From contig NZ_JAAVUX010000004.1 of the NCBI RefSeq assembly GCF_018449655.1, forward strand, positions 248,001-312,000: a DNA stretch of 64,000 bases, written 5' to 3'. The notes under the pieces were generated by a model. It was not told where the DNA came from. It saw only the letters and a list, made by a program, of their open reading frames with translations, and did not search any database. A program made the translations under genes and the position numbers. The DNA is from Pseudomonas sp. dw_358 (lineage in GTDB: Bacteria; Pseudomonadota; Gammaproteobacteria; Pseudomonadales; Pseudomonadaceae). Shown here one piece after another: positions 38,017 to 49,495 of this stretch. Positions within the stretch are counted from its first letter, which is position 1, and the number at the start of each line of letters is the position of its first letter.

Positions 38017-38535
38017 ATGGCAAAAGAACGCTATACCCGCACCAATCAGAAGATCTATTTTGCCGGTCTTGCCCTCGGGGCGCTCGGCAGGGCTGAAAGT
38101 GGTGAGTCAGTAAGCGCGTCGGGCCTGGCTCAAGCCGAGCGCGAGTCGGCACTCTTTCATCTCTATGGGGCGTTGCTCGGTCTGTGCCACGAGATTGCTG
38201 GCTACTACCGTTTGCCTCACGCGGCAGATCCCAGCGCGGAGTCACTGCTGGGGGCGGTGCAGGACCTGGCTATTCCCGAGCTGGCCGAATTGATCGAACT
38301 GGCGCATAACCGCGAAACCTGGTTGGCGCGTCTGCTTAGCGAATATGCCGCACTGTTTCTGCCACCCCAAGCGCCGAGAGTCGCCAAAGGTGATGTACGC
38401 GTCGCGGTCATCCAAGTGATTCAGTTGGATGAGGCGGAGACTGAAGAAGGTCTCACTCGGGCAGAGCTGGAAACCTGGCGGCAGAATTTGAAAGGTCTGG
38501 CCATTCGTTTTCGCGAAGGCTTGAGTGAGTGCTGA
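38017..38535 (+). CDS. DUF6586-like protein downstream of topA
   Basis: The start at 38017 (MAKERYTRTNQKIYF) follows AAGGG at good distance. The 172-residue, mainly helical protein (IYFAGLALGALGRAE; ALFHLYGALLGLCHEIAGYYRL) belongs to a conserved Pseudomonas family found next to topA and lexA. I do not know its function. It is soluble; the region LAELIELAHNRETWLARLL suggests helical packing. Confidence 0.8.
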   Translation: MAKERYTRTNQKIYFAGLALGALGRAESGESVSASGLAQAERESALFHLYGALLGLCHEIAGYYRLPHAADPSAESLLGAVQDLAIPELAELIELAHNRETWLARLLSEYAALFLPPQAPRVAKGDVRVAVIQVIQLDEAETEEGLTRAELETWRQNLKGLAIRFREGLSEC

Positions 38536-38601
38536 CAACTATTTCGTAAAGCGCCGATGTCGCTGTTACAATATTGGGCTTTCGTGGAGACTCATTACCT
38601 T

Positions 38602-38844
38602 ATGCCAACGTCCTTTCTTGAAATTGTCGAGTTGCCTGACGGTCGCATCGAACTGCGCCGCGCCGACGACGAAGGCTCTCTGGTAACCCTCAATTTCTCC
38701 GAGGATGCCAAACTGTTCCTCCACGGTCAGCACGTGGAGGTGGCCAAGGCCATGCTTAGCGTCGGCGTGCAGATGGCTGGCAAGCTGGCGGAAGGGGATA
38801 CGTCTGTCGAACCCGACGAAGACGGGCCGCGGGTTCTTCACTGA
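38602..38844 (+). CDS. Small conserved protein between topA and sulA
   Basis: The start at 38602 (MPTSFLEIVELPDGRIEL) gives 80 residues; the frame could extend to 38557 but that part is unlike the family. It is acidic, beta-rich at the start and helical in KLFLHGQHVEVAKAML. A GTGGAG lies 12 bases before the ATG. Conserved in this place in Pseudomonas as far as I recall; function unknown. Confidence 0.8.
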   Translation: MPTSFLEIVELPDGRIELRRADDEGSLVTLNFSEDAKLFLHGQHVEVAKAMLSVGVQMAGKLAEGDTSVEPDEDGPRVLH

Positions 38845-38857
38845 CGCCTTGGGCTGC

Positions 38858-39361
38858 TCAGCCCAGGCGAATATTCAGACTCTGTGCCGCGCCTTGGCGT
38901 GCGGCATTCGTCAGTTGCTGCCGAGCACTGGCGTTCAATGGGTTCACCCAACTGACCACCGTGTGGCTGCGGCCCAACTTCAATGCTTCGCAGGCCAGCT
39001 GCAACGCGTTTTGTGTACCCCGAGTCTGCAACAGCAAGATACGCTCTCGATTTAGCCCGGCATCCCGTAGCCACGCCTGAGTCAGGCTGGAGGGCGGGGC
39101 GATCAGGGTCAACCAGCGGGCATCCTGTTCTTCGCTCAACTCGCGCAGCATGGGTGCCAGCAGGTTCAGGCAGCTTCCCGCAGAACCGCGCAACGACATC
39201 TCGCTGAAAAACTCCGGGTCGTCACCCTTGGCGCCGGCCTGAGCCCATTTGCCTGCGGGCTCGGCCACCTGAAACAGGGGCATGGCGGGCTGTACCATGA
39301 ACGCTTCGAAAAGCGACAGCTGACCTTGCTGATGGGACTGTGGTTGCGCGGGAAAATGCAT
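38858..39361 (-). CDS. sulA: SOS cell-division inhibitor
   Basis: The 167-residue protein has the SulA/RecA-like fold signs: LNLLAPMLRELSEEQDARWLTLIAPP, LLQTRGTQNALQLACEALKLGRSHTVVSW. It binds FtsZ and blocks division during DNA damage. GGAGAGG precedes its ATG. It starts 11 bases after lexA, so it shares the LexA-repressed lexA promoter, an arrangement known in Pseudomonas. Confidence 0.93.
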   Translation of the reverse strand: MHFPAQPQSHQQGQLSLFEAFMVQPAMPLFQVAEPAGKWAQAGAKGDDPEFFSEMSLRGSAGSCLNLLAPMLRELSEEQDARWLTLIAPPSSLTQAWLRDAGLNRERILLLQTRGTQNALQLACEALKLGRSHTVVSWVNPLNASARQQLTNAARQGAAQSLNIRLG

Positions 39362-39372
39362 GCTGCCTCTCC

Positions 39373-39984
39373 TTATCGACGGATAACGCCGACACTCAAG
39401 CCTTCGATGACCAGTTCCTGATCCTTGAGGTCAACTTCGATGGGTGCGAATTCCGGGTTCTCTGCCAGCAACCAGACCTTGCTGCCTTCGCGCTTGAAGC
39501 GCTTGACGGTGACCTCATCGCCGATGCGCGCCACCACGATCTGGCCGTTGCGGGCCTCGCGGGTGGTGTGCACCGCCAGCAGGTCACCGTCGATGATGCC
39601 AATGTCCCGCATGCTCATGCCATGGACCTTGAGCAGGTAGTCCGCCTTGGGGTGGAAGAACGCCGGGTTGATGTTGCAGGACTCTTCGATGTGCTGCTGG
39701 GCGAGGATCGGCGCGCCGGCCGCGACTCGACCGATCACCGGCAGCCCGCTTTCTTCGAGCGCCTTGGGATCGAACCCGGGAATACGGATGCCCCGTGATG
39801 CGCCGGGGGTCATTTCGATTGCACCCTTTCGCGCCAGAGCCTTGAGGTGTTCTTCAGCGGCATTGGGTGATTTGAAACCCAATTCCTGGGCGATTTCCGC
39901 TCGGGTTGGCGGAAAGCCGTTGTCTTCAAGGCAGCGCTTGATGAAAGCGAGAATCTCGGCTTGGCGTGGCGTCAGTTTAAGCAT
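39373..39984 (-). CDS. lexA: LexA repressor
   Basis: The 203-residue protein has an N-terminal winged helix ([38 protein letters not shown]) and the S24 autoprotease domain. The cleavage bond is A89-G90 in RVAAGAPI; the catalytic dyad is S124 (HGMSMRD) and K161 (VTVKRFK). It represses the SOS regulon until RecA filaments trigger self-cleavage. Two LexA boxes lie right upstream, so it is autoregulated together with sulA. Confidence 0.98.
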   Translation of the reverse strand: MLKLTPRQAEILAFIKRCLEDNGFPPTRAEIAQELGFKSPNAAEEHLKALARKGAIEMTPGASRGIRIPGFDPKALEESGLPVIGRVAAGAPILAQQHIEESCNINPAFFHPKADYLLKVHGMSMRDIGIIDGDLLAVHTTREARNGQIVVARIGDEVTVKRFKREGSKVWLLAENPEFAPIEVDLKDQELVIEGLSVGVIRR

Positions 39985-39994
39985 GTTGGGCGCT

Positions 39995-40029
39995 CTGTCT
40001 TTTTATACAGTGACTGGGATTATATACAG
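39995..40029 (-). promoter_or_regulatory. Two LexA boxes at the lexA-sulA promoter
   Basis: CTGTCTTTTTATACAG at 39995-40010 is a full CTGT-N8-ACAG site. CTGGGATTATATACAG at 40014-40029 has one change in the left arm. They are 19 bases apart, in phase on the helix within two turns, and end 11 bases before the lexA start. Confidence 0.93.
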
Positions 40030-40166
40030 TGCGAGCGGCTTGGCAATGGCGCTGTTGCCCTGAACACGAATTTAAGGCTTTGCCACGCAACCGTATCGGT
40101 GATGGCCAGTGGCTGCGAGGGTATGCTTGAATAGGCAACCGATCAGCCAAAGGGTGGCCGTCAGAC

Positions 40167-40211
40167 TTGACAACGCAATGCTTTGAAACGTATGTTTCAA
40201 ACAAGTGTTTG
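40167..40211 (+). promoter_or_regulatory. psrA promoter with two overlapping PsrA boxes
   Basis: A -35 TTGACA (40167-40172) and -10 TATGTT (40191-40196, spacer 18) are covered by two PsrA sites: GAAACGTATGTTTC (40185-40198) and CAAACAAGTGTTTG (40198-40211), both fitting [C/G]AAAC-N4-GTTT[G/C] and sharing one base. This explains the known autorepression. Confidence 0.88.
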
Positions 40212-40226
40212 TCAGGCGGAGTTGCC

Positions 40227-40937
40227 ATGGCCCAGTCAGAAACCGTTGAGCGCATCCTTGATGCCGCCGAGCAGCTGTTCGCGGAAAAAGGTTTTGCCGA
40301 GACCTCGTTGCGGTTAATCACCAGCAAGGCAGGCGTCAACCTGGCAGCGGTAAATTATCATTTCGGTTCGAAAAAAGCCTTGATTCAGGCGGTGTTCTCG
40401 CGTTTCCTCGGTCCCTTTTGCGTCAGTCTTGACCGTGAACTGGAGCGCCGCCAGGCACGGCCAGAGCACAAGGCCAGCCTGGAAGAGCTGCTGGAGATCC
40501 TGGTGGAACAGGCCATGGGCGTGCAGCCGCGCAGCGGCAATGACCTGTCCATCTTCATGCGCCTGCTGGGCCTGGCGTTCAGCCAGAGCCAGGGGCACCT
40601 GCGCCGCTACCTCGAAGACATGTATGGCAAGGTTTTCCGTCGCTACATGCTGCTGGTGAACGAAGCCGCGCCGCGCATTCCGCCGCTGGAGTTATTCTGG
40701 CGGGTGCATTTCATGCTCGGCGCCGCAGCCTTCAGCATGTCGGGTATCAAGGCACTGCGGGCCATTGCCGAGACCGACTTCGGCGTCAACACCTCCATCG
40801 AACAGGTCATGCGCCTGATGGTGCCGTTTCTCGCCGCCGGCATGCGGGCCGAATCCGGGGTCACCGACTCGGTCATGGCCGCCGCACAACTGCGTCCGCG
40901 CAATAAATCAAGCGCGCCTGCCGCTGCAAAAGTTTAA
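40227..40937 (+). CDS. psrA: TetR-family fatty-acid-responsive regulator PsrA
   Basis: The start at 40227 (MAQSETVERILDAAE) follows GGCGGA; the upstream frame from 40167 would read through the promoter. The 236-residue protein has a TetR helix-turn-helix (GFAETSLRLITSKAGVNLAAVNYHFGSKKAL) broken here only for description, with YHFGSK typical, and a ligand domain. PsrA senses long-chain fatty acids, represses itself and fadBA, and activates rpoS in Pseudomonas. It is divergent from lexA and followed directly by nagZ. Confidence 0.96.
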   Translation: MAQSETVERILDAAEQLFAEKGFAETSLRLITSKAGVNLAAVNYHFGSKKALIQAVFSRFLGPFCVSLDRELERRQARPEHKASLEELLEILVEQAMGVQPRSGNDLSIFMRLLGLAFSQSQGHLRRYLEDMYGKVFRRYMLLVNEAAPRIPPLELFWRVHFMLGAAAFSMSGIKALRAIAETDFGVNTSIEQVMRLMVPFLAAGMRAESGVTDSVMAAAQLRPRNKSSAPAAAKV

Positions 40938-40946
40938 GGATTGATG

Positions 40947-41957
40947 ATGAGTTCCAGCCTCCAAGGCTCCCTGATGGTGGATATTGCCGGTACTTGGCTG
41001 ACCGCCGAAGATCGCCAACTGTTGCGCCAGCCCGAAGTGGCCGGTCTGATTGTCTTCGGTCGCAACATCGAGCACCCGCGCCAGGTACGCGAACTGACAG
41101 CAGCGATCCGTGCCGTGCGCCCCGATCTGATCCTGGCCGTCGATCAGGAGGGGGGCCGGGTGCAGCGCTTGCGCCAAGGTTTCGTGCGGTTGCCGGCCAT
41201 GCGTTCGCTGGCGGGCTGTGACCATGCCGAATACCTGGCCGAGCAATGCGGTTGGCTGATGGCCACCGAAGTGTTGGCGGTGGGCCTGGACCTCAGCTTC
41301 GCTCCCGTGCTCGACCTCGATCATCAGCGCAGCGCCGTGGTCGGCACGCGCGCCTTCGAAGGTGACCCTCTGCGCGCCACGGCGCTGGCCGGGGCCTTCA
41401 TCAAAGGTATGAACGCAGCAGGCATGGCCGCCTGTGGCAAGCACTTTCCGGGTCATGGCTGGGCGGAGGCCGACTCCCACGTGGCCATTCCTGTCGATGA
41501 GCGCAGCCTTGAACAGATCCGTGCGCTGGACCTGCTGCCCTTCGCCCGCTTGAGCCGTCAGTTGGCAGCCGTGATGCCAGCCCATGTCATCTATCCACAG
41601 GTGGACAACCAGCCCGCCGGTTTCTCGCGCAAGTGGCTGCAGGATATCCTGCGGGGCGAGCTCGGATTTGACGGCGTGATTTTCAGTGATGACCTGTCCA
41701 TGGCCGGTGCTCACGTGGTGGGTGACGCGGCCAGTCGTATCGAAGCGGCGTTGACGGCCGGTTGTGACATGGGGTTGGTGTGCAATGACCGCGCTGCCGC
41801 AGAGTTGGCCCTCACCGCTGCGCAGCGCTTGAAGGTCACACCCTCGCCACGGATTGCGCGGATGCGTGGGCAAGCGGTGGCCGGGGCCGATTACAAGCAG
41901 GGCCCGCAGTGGTTGCAGGCGTTGGGTGCGTTGCGTGAGGCAGGGTTGGTTGGGTAG
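40947..41957 (+). CDS. nagZ: Beta-N-acetylhexosaminidase
   Basis: I take the second of two adjacent ATGs (40947) because AAGGA is six bases before it; 40944 is possible. The 336-residue GH3 enzyme has LILAVDQEGGRVQRL, the mobile acid/base loop KHFPGHGWAEADSH and the nucleophile aspartate in FSDDLSMAGA. It removes GlcNAc from 1,6-anhydromuropeptides in the cytoplasm, feeding recycling and AmpR signalling. It starts nine bases after psrA and may be co-transcribed. Confidence 0.96.
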   Translation: MSSSLQGSLMVDIAGTWLTAEDRQLLRQPEVAGLIVFGRNIEHPRQVRELTAAIRAVRPDLILAVDQEGGRVQRLRQGFVRLPAMRSLAGCDHAEYLAEQCGWLMATEVLAVGLDLSFAPVLDLDHQRSAVVGTRAFEGDPLRATALAGAFIKGMNAAGMAACGKHFPGHGWAEADSHVAIPVDERSLEQIRALDLLPFARLSRQLAAVMPAHVIYPQVDNQPAGFSRKWLQDILRGELGFDGVIFSDDLSMAGAHVVGDAASRIEAALTAGCDMGLVCNDRAAAELALTAAQRLKVTPSPRIARMRGQAVAGADYKQGPQWLQALGALREAGLVG

Positions 41958-41964
41958 GGCGTTT

Positions 41965-41985
41965 GGCTTGATGAGATATCAAGCC
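41965..41985. terminator. Hairpin between convergent nagZ and helicase genes
   Basis: GGCTTGAT (41965-41972) pairs perfectly with ATCAAGCC (41978-41985) around a 5-base loop. No T-tract follows, but it fills the short gap between two convergent stops. Confidence 0.55.
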
Positions 41986-41998
41986 AGGCACCTGCCCA

Positions 41999-44308
<2,310 letters not shown>

Positions 44309-47300
44309 CTACTTGCCAACTTTGGGGGTGAGACGTTCGAACAGTGCCTCAATGGTATTGAAGCGCTCATCGGCACGTTCCATGGGCACCATGAACTTGA
44401 ACAGTGTCGCCCCTTCGAACTTGTAACGCTTTGGCTGGCTCTGGATCAGTTTGATCAGGGTCAACGGGTCGACCGGAGTGTCGGCAGCAAACTCGATGCG
44501 ACCGCCCTGAGGGCCGCCGTCGACTTTCTTGATTCCGAGTTTTTCCGCCTGCAGCTTGAGCAGGGTGATACGCACCAGGTTCTTGGTCGGCTCGGGGAGC
44601 AGACCGAAGCGATCGATCATCTCCACCTGCAGGTCCTTGAGGCCGTCCTCGTCGACCGCCGAGGCGATGCGCTTGTACAGGATCAGCCGCGCGTGCACAT
44701 CGGGCAGGTAGTCTTCGGGAATCAGGGCCGGCAGACGCAGGTTGATTTCCGGGCCGCCGCCCAGCGGCTGGTCCAGGTTGGGTTGCTCGCCCTTGCGGAT
44801 CGCCTTGACGGCGCGTTCGAGCATTTCCATGTACAGGGTGAAGCCCACGGCCTGAATCTGCCCGCTCTGGCCCTCGCCCAGCAGCTCGCCGGCACCGCGT
44901 ATCTCCAGGTCGTTGGTGGCCAGCACAAAGCCGGCCCCCAGGTCCTGGGTCGCGGCGATGGCTTCGAGGCGCTTTTCGGCGTCCGGGGTGATCTGTTTGC
45001 GCGGCGGCGTCAGCAGGTAGGCATAGGCCTGGTGGTGACTGCGTCCGACCCGGCCGCGCAGCTGGTGCAACTGCGCCAGACCGAATTTGTCGGCGCGTTC
45101 GATGATGATGGTGTTGGCGCTGGGCACGTCGATGCCGGTCTCGATGATGGTCGAGGCGATCAACACGTTGAAGCGCTTGTGGTAGAAGTCACTCATGACT
45201 TGTTCCAGCTCGCGCTCGCGCATCTGCCCATGGCCAATGCCGATCCGCGCCTCGGGGACCAGTTCGGCAAGGTCGGTGGCGCATTTCTCGATGGTCTTGA
45301 CGTCGTTGTGCAGGTAATACACCTGGCCGCCGCGCAGCAGTTCGCGCAGCAGAGCTTCCTTGACCGTGCTCTTGTTCTCTTCCATCACGAAGGTGCGCAC
45401 AGAGAGCCGTCGGGCGGGCGGGGTAGCGATGATGGAAAGGTCGCGCATGCCGGCCACGGCCATGTTCAAGGTGCGCGGGATCGGCGTGGCGGTCAGGGTG
45501 AGAATGTCGATTTCGCTGCGCAAGGCCTTGAGCTGCTCTTTCTGGCGCACACCGAAGCGGTGCTCTTCGTCGATGATCACCAGGCCCAGGTTCTTGATCT
45601 TGACGTCGTCCTGCAACAGCTTGTGGGTACCGATGACGATGTCGATCTTGCCCTCGGCCAGATCGGCGACGGCGGCATTGATGTCCTTGGTCGACTTGAA
45701 GCGGCTCATGACCTCAACGGTCACCGGCCAGTCGGCGAAGCGGTCGCGAAAGCTGTTGTAGTGCTGCTGGGCGAGCAGGGTGGTAGGCACCAGAATCGCC
45801 ACCTGGCGGCCGCCGTGCACGGCGATGAACGCCGCGCGCATGGCCACCTCGGTCTTGCCAAAGCCGACGTCGCCGCACACCAGGCGGTCCATGGGCTTGG
45901 GCGCGAGCATGTCGCTGCGCACCGCGTCGATGGCCGACTGCTGGTCCGGGGTTTCCTCGAACGGAAAGCCGGCGCTGAAGGTGGCGTAATCCAGGGTCGG
46001 GTCGGCAAACGCGTAGCCTTCTCGGGCGGCGCGGCGGGCATAGATGTCCAGCAACTCGGCAGCTACGTCGCGCACCTGCTCGGCGGCCTTGCGCTTGGCT
46101 TTCTGCCAGGTCTCCGAGCCCAGGCGGTGCAGCGGTGCCAGCGCGTCGTCGCTGCCGGTGTAGCGAGCGATCAGGTGCAGGTTGGCCACCGGCACATAGA
46201 GCTTGGCGTGCTCGGCGTATTCCAGGGTCAGAAATTCGGCCGCCTGGCCTTCGATTTCCAGGGTGGCCAGGCCCAGGTAGCGCCCCACGCCATGGTCGAT
46301 GTGCACCACCGGTGCGCCTTCGCGCAGCTCGGTGAGGTTCTTGATCACCGCGTCGTTGCTGACATCGCTGCGCTTCTCGCGGCGCCGACGTTGCATGACC
46401 CGCTGGCCGAACAGCGGGCTTTCGGCGATCAAGGCCAAGGCTGGGTCGTCGAGCACCAGGCCTTCGTCCAAAGGCGCGATGGTGATCGCCAGCCGGTCGC
46501 TGCCGGCGGTGAATTCGTTCCAGTTGTCCACCGTGCGCGGGCGCAGCTTCAGGCGCTCGAGCAGTTCCAGCAGCACCTCGCGGCGGCCGGCCGACTCGGC
46601 GGTGAAGAGCACGCGGCCGGGGAAGGAATCGAGGAAACCCGACAACGCCGCCAGCGGCTGGCTGGCCTTGGCCTCAATGGCAAGGTCGGGCAGGGCACGT
46701 GCCGGGAAGCGCTCGCGGCCGACGCCGGTGCCGACATCCTCCTGGCTGGCCACCACGCGGGGCCAGGACTTGAGTCGGGCAAAGCAGTCCTCCACCGGCA
46801 TGAACAGCTCGGCTGGCGGCAGCAGTGGCCGGGAGAGATCGCCGCGTCGCTCTTCGTAACGGGCGCGCACGTCGCTCCAGAAGTTCTCGGCGGCCTGCTC
46901 GATACCCGGCAGCGAGAACACCTGGGTGTCCTGGGGCAGGTAATCGAACAGGGTCGAGGTGTCTTCGAAGAACAGCGGCAGGTAGTACTCGATGCCGGCC
47001 GGGGTAATGCCGCTGCTCAGGTCCTGGAAGATCGTGCTGCGGCGAAAGTCCACATCGAAGCGTTCGCGAAAGCGCGCCTTGAAGCGCGTGACTTCTTCCT
47101 TCTGCAACGGAAATTCCCGGGCGGGCAGCAGGCGCACCGACTCGACCTTGTCGATGGAGCGCTGGGTCTCCGGATCGAAGGTGCGCAGGGTCTCGATTTC
47201 GTCGTCGAACAGGTCGATCCGATAGGGCAGCTTGCTGCCCATGGGGAACAGATCGATCAACGCGCCACGGACCGTGAACTCGCCGTGTTCGTAGACCGTA

Positions 47301-47761
47301 TCGACGTATCGATAGCCGCTGGCCTCCAGGCGCGTGCGCATCTGCTCTACATCCAGCCGCTGGCCGACGTCCAGCACCAGGCTGCTGCCCAGCAGGAAGC
47401 GGGTCGGCGCCAGGCGATGTAGGGCGGTGGTCACCGGCACTACCAAAATGCCGTGATCGAGCTCCGGCAGGCGATAGAGCGCAGCGATGCGCTGGGAAAT
47501 AATGTCCTGGTGGGGCGAAAAAAGATCGTAGGGCAGGGTTTCCCAGTCGGGAAAGTGCAAAACCGGCAGGCCGGGCGCAAAAAAACGCAGCTCCTGCTCC
47601 AGGCGATCGGCACTTTGGCTGTCGGCGGTCAGCAGCAACGTGAAGCGCTTGGCGGCGCTGGCGGCCTCGGCGATCGCCAGGCTGAGCGCGGCGCCCGGCA
47701 GGTTGCCCCAGGATTGTTTGCCTGCACTGGCAGGAAGAAGCGGTAGACGCAGAACGGGCAC
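44309..47761 (-). CDS. mfd: Transcription-repair coupling factor
   Basis: The start is GTG at 47761 (MPVLRLPLLP, family-typical) with GGAG ten bases upstream. The 1150-residue protein has the UvrB-like N-terminal module, the RNA-polymerase interaction domain, and the RecG-like motor: ETPDQQSAIDAV, DVGFGKTEVAMRAA, DEEHRFGVRQKE, TATPIPRTL, then DLEIRGAGELLGEGQSG and the C-terminal TRCF domain. It removes stalled RNA polymerase at lesions and recruits UvrA. It is divergent from gap. Confidence 0.97.
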   Translation of the reverse strand: MPVLRLPLLPASAGKQSWGNLPGAALSLAIAEAASAAKRFTLLLTADSQSADRLEQELRFFAPGLPVLHFPDWETLPYDLFSPHQDIISQRIAALYRLPELDHGILVVPVTTALHRLAPTRFLLGSSLVLDVGQRLDVEQMRTRLEASGYRYVDTVYEHGEFTVRGALIDLFPMGSKLPYRIDLFDDEIETLRTFDPETQRSIDKVESVRLLPAREFPLQKEEVTRFKARFRERFDVDFRRSTIFQDLSSGITPAGIEYYLPLFFEDTSTLFDYLPQDTQVFSLPGIEQAAENFWSDVRARYEERRGDLSRPLLPPAELFMPVEDCFARLKSWPRVVASQEDVGTGVGRERFPARALPDLAIEAKASQPLAALSGFLDSFPGRVLFTAESAGRREVLLELLERLKLRPRTVDNWNEFTAGSDRLAITIAPLDEGLVLDDPALALIAESPLFGQRVMQRRRREKRSDVSNDAVIKNLTELREGAPVVHIDHGVGRYLGLATLEIEGQAAEFLTLEYAEHAKLYVPVANLHLIARYTGSDDALAPLHRLGSETWQKAKRKAAEQVRDVAAELLDIYARRAAREGYAFADPTLDYATFSAGFPFEETPDQQSAIDAVRSDMLAPKPMDRLVCGDVGFGKTEVAMRAAFIAVHGGRQVAILVPTTLLAQQHYNSFRDRFADWPVTVEVMSRFKSTKDINAAVADLAEGKIDIVIGTHKLLQDDVKIKNLGLVIIDEEHRFGVRQKEQLKALRSEIDILTLTATPIPRTLNMAVAGMRDLSIIATPPARRLSVRTFVMEENKSTVKEALLRELLRGGQVYYLHNDVKTIEKCATDLAELVPEARIGIGHGQMRERELEQVMSDFYHKRFNVLIASTIIETGIDVPSANTIIIERADKFGLAQLHQLRGRVGRSHHQAYAYLLTPPRKQITPDAEKRLEAIAATQDLGAGFVLATNDLEIRGAGELLGEGQSGQIQAVGFTLYMEMLERAVKAIRKGEQPNLDQPLGGGPEINLRLPALIPEDYLPDVHARLILYKRIASAVDEDGLKDLQVEMIDRFGLLPEPTKNLVRITLLKLQAEKLGIKKVDGGPQGGRIEFAADTPVDPLTLIKLIQSQPKRYKFEGATLFKFMVPMERADERFNTIEALFERLTPKVGK

Positions 47762-47888
47762 GGGAGGTTGAGCTCCAAGGGTTGCGGCTTAATCGACAGA
47801 TTGTACCGGGCGCCGTCCGGTTCTTGCGAGGCAAAACGAAACTGAACTATAAATGATGAGTCAATCACGCCATGACGACAGGTGATGA

Positions 47889-47918
47889 TTGCTCCTTTCC
47901 GGTGCTTGAAGTCATAAT
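47889..47918 (+). promoter_or_regulatory. Candidate promoter of gap
   Basis: TTGCTC (47889-47894) and CATAAT (47913-47918) are separated by 18 bases, 40 bases before the start codon. It is a reasonable sigma-70 match in the divergent mfd/gap gap, which is otherwise without recognisable sites. Confidence 0.45.
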
Positions 47919-47957
47919 GTAGCCCCTTTTTTCAGCTCCTACATGTGGAAGGTCCCC

Positions 47958-49406
47958 GTGAATCAGAAGCCCGAACAGTGTCTTGGTGAATGGATAGATC
48001 GTGAAGCGCTAGCCGAGGCGATGATCCCGCTTATTGGTCAGCTCTACCGCAACAACAACGTCGTGACCTCCATCTACGGCCGCAGTCTGATCAACCGTTC
48101 CGTCATCGAAATCCTCAAGGCTCATCGTTTCGCTCGCCACCGCCAGGCCGACGAGAGCGAGCTGTCGGTGCATGAAACCTATCCGCTGCTCAAGGCCATG
48201 AGCGATCTCAAGCTGGGCGCCGCGTCGGTGGACATGGGCAAGCTGGCGGTCAAGTTCAAGGAAAGCGGTGCGGGCCGCAGTGCTGAAGAGTTCGTGCGTG
48301 CCGAGCTGGGCGAAGTGGTCGGCAAGCAGGATATCGGCGTGCGCAAGGGCACGGACGTGGTGCTTTACGGTTTTGGCCGTATCGGCCGCCTGCTGGCGCG
48401 CATTCTGGTGGAAAAGGCGGGCGGCGGCGATGGCTTGCGCCTGCGGGCCATCGTGGTGCGCAAGGGCGCCACCAATGACCTGGCCAAGCGCGCCAGCCTG
48501 CTGCGTCGCGACTCGGTGCACGGTTCGTTCGACGGCATTATCCATGTCGACGAAGAGGCCAATACCCTGACGGTGAACGGCAACCTGATCCAGGTCATCT
48601 ATGCGAAGAACCCGACTGAGGTCGATTACACTCAGTACGGTATCGAAAACGCGTTGCTGGTGGACAACACCGGTGTCTGGCGCGACGCCGAGGGCCTGGG
48701 CCAGCACCTGCAGTGCCCGGGCATCGGCCGCGTGTTGTTGACTGCGCCGGGCAAGGGCAAGCTGAAAAACATCGTGCACGGCATCAACCACGGCCAGATC
48801 ACCGACGAAGACAAGATCGTTTCGGCGGCGTCCTGCACCACCAACGCCATCGTGCCGGTGCTCAAGGCAGTCAACGATAAGTTCGGCATCGTCAACGGCC
48901 ATGTCGAGACGGTGCACTCGTACACCAACGACCAGAACCTGATCGACAATTTCCACAAGGGTGACCGTCGTGGCCGTTCCGCTGCGCTGAACATGGTGAT
49001 CACCGAGACCGGTGCCGCCACCGCTGCGGCGAAGGCCCTGCCTGAGCTGGCCGGCAAACTGACCGGTAACGCGATCCGTGTTCCGACGCCGAACGTGTCC
49101 ATGGCCATTCTCAACCTGAACCTTGAGAAGGCCAGCAGCCGCGAAGAGATGAACGAATACCTGCGCTATATGGCGCTGCATTCGGACCTTTCTCGTCAGA
49201 TCGATTTCGTGGCGTCCCAGGAAGTGGTGTCCACCGATTTCGTCGGTTCGCGCTACGCCGGTGTGGTCGATGCCGAGGCCACCATCTGCAATGACAACCG
49301 TGTCGTGCTGTACGTCTGGTATGACAACGAATTCGGTTACAGCTGCCAGGTGGTGCGTGTCATGGAAGACATGGCGGGCGTGAACCCACCGTCGTTTCCT
49401 CAGTAA
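47958..49406 (+). CDS. Glyceraldehyde-3-phosphate dehydrogenase, long (GapB/Gap2) form
   Basis: I use the GTG at 47958 (MNQKPEQCLGEWIDREALAE), five bases after GGAAGG and matching Pseudomonas relatives; the ATG at 47943 would overlap that site. The 482-residue protein has an extra helical N-terminal region of about 125 residues before the NAD(P) fold (VLYGFGRIGRLLARILV). The catalytic cysteine is in SAASCTTNAIVPVLK, and WYDNEFGYSCQVVR closes the domain. Such long forms work mainly in gluconeogenesis in Pseudomonas. Next to mfd as in P. aeruginosa. Confidence 0.93.
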   Translation: MNQKPEQCLGEWIDREALAEAMIPLIGQLYRNNNVVTSIYGRSLINRSVIEILKAHRFARHRQADESELSVHETYPLLKAMSDLKLGAASVDMGKLAVKFKESGAGRSAEEFVRAELGEVVGKQDIGVRKGTDVVLYGFGRIGRLLARILVEKAGGGDGLRLRAIVVRKGATNDLAKRASLLRRDSVHGSFDGIIHVDEEANTLTVNGNLIQVIYAKNPTEVDYTQYGIENALLVDNTGVWRDAEGLGQHLQCPGIGRVLLTAPGKGKLKNIVHGINHGQITDEDKIVSAASCTTNAIVPVLKAVNDKFGIVNGHVETVHSYTNDQNLIDNFHKGDRRGRSAALNMVITETGAATAAAKALPELAGKLTGNAIRVPTPNVSMAILNLNLEKASSREEMNEYLRYMALHSDLSRQIDFVASQEVVSTDFVGSRYAGVVDAEATICNDNRVVLYVWYDNEFGYSCQVVRVMEDMAGVNPPSFPQ

Positions 49407-49420
49407 GCTGAAGGGGTCAC

Positions 49421-49460
49421 AAAAAAAGGCGGGGGCTTGTGAAAGCCACCGCCTTTTTTT
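49421..49460. terminator. Bidirectional terminator between gap and the transporter gene
   Basis: AAAAAAAGGCGG with GGGCT pairs with AGCC and CCGCCTTTTTTT around TGTGAA, one mismatch in the stem. T-runs occur on both strands. Confidence 0.92.
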
Positions 49461-49495
49461 GATTCCACTGTGAGAGCAGCCTGTGGGCGCAAGGC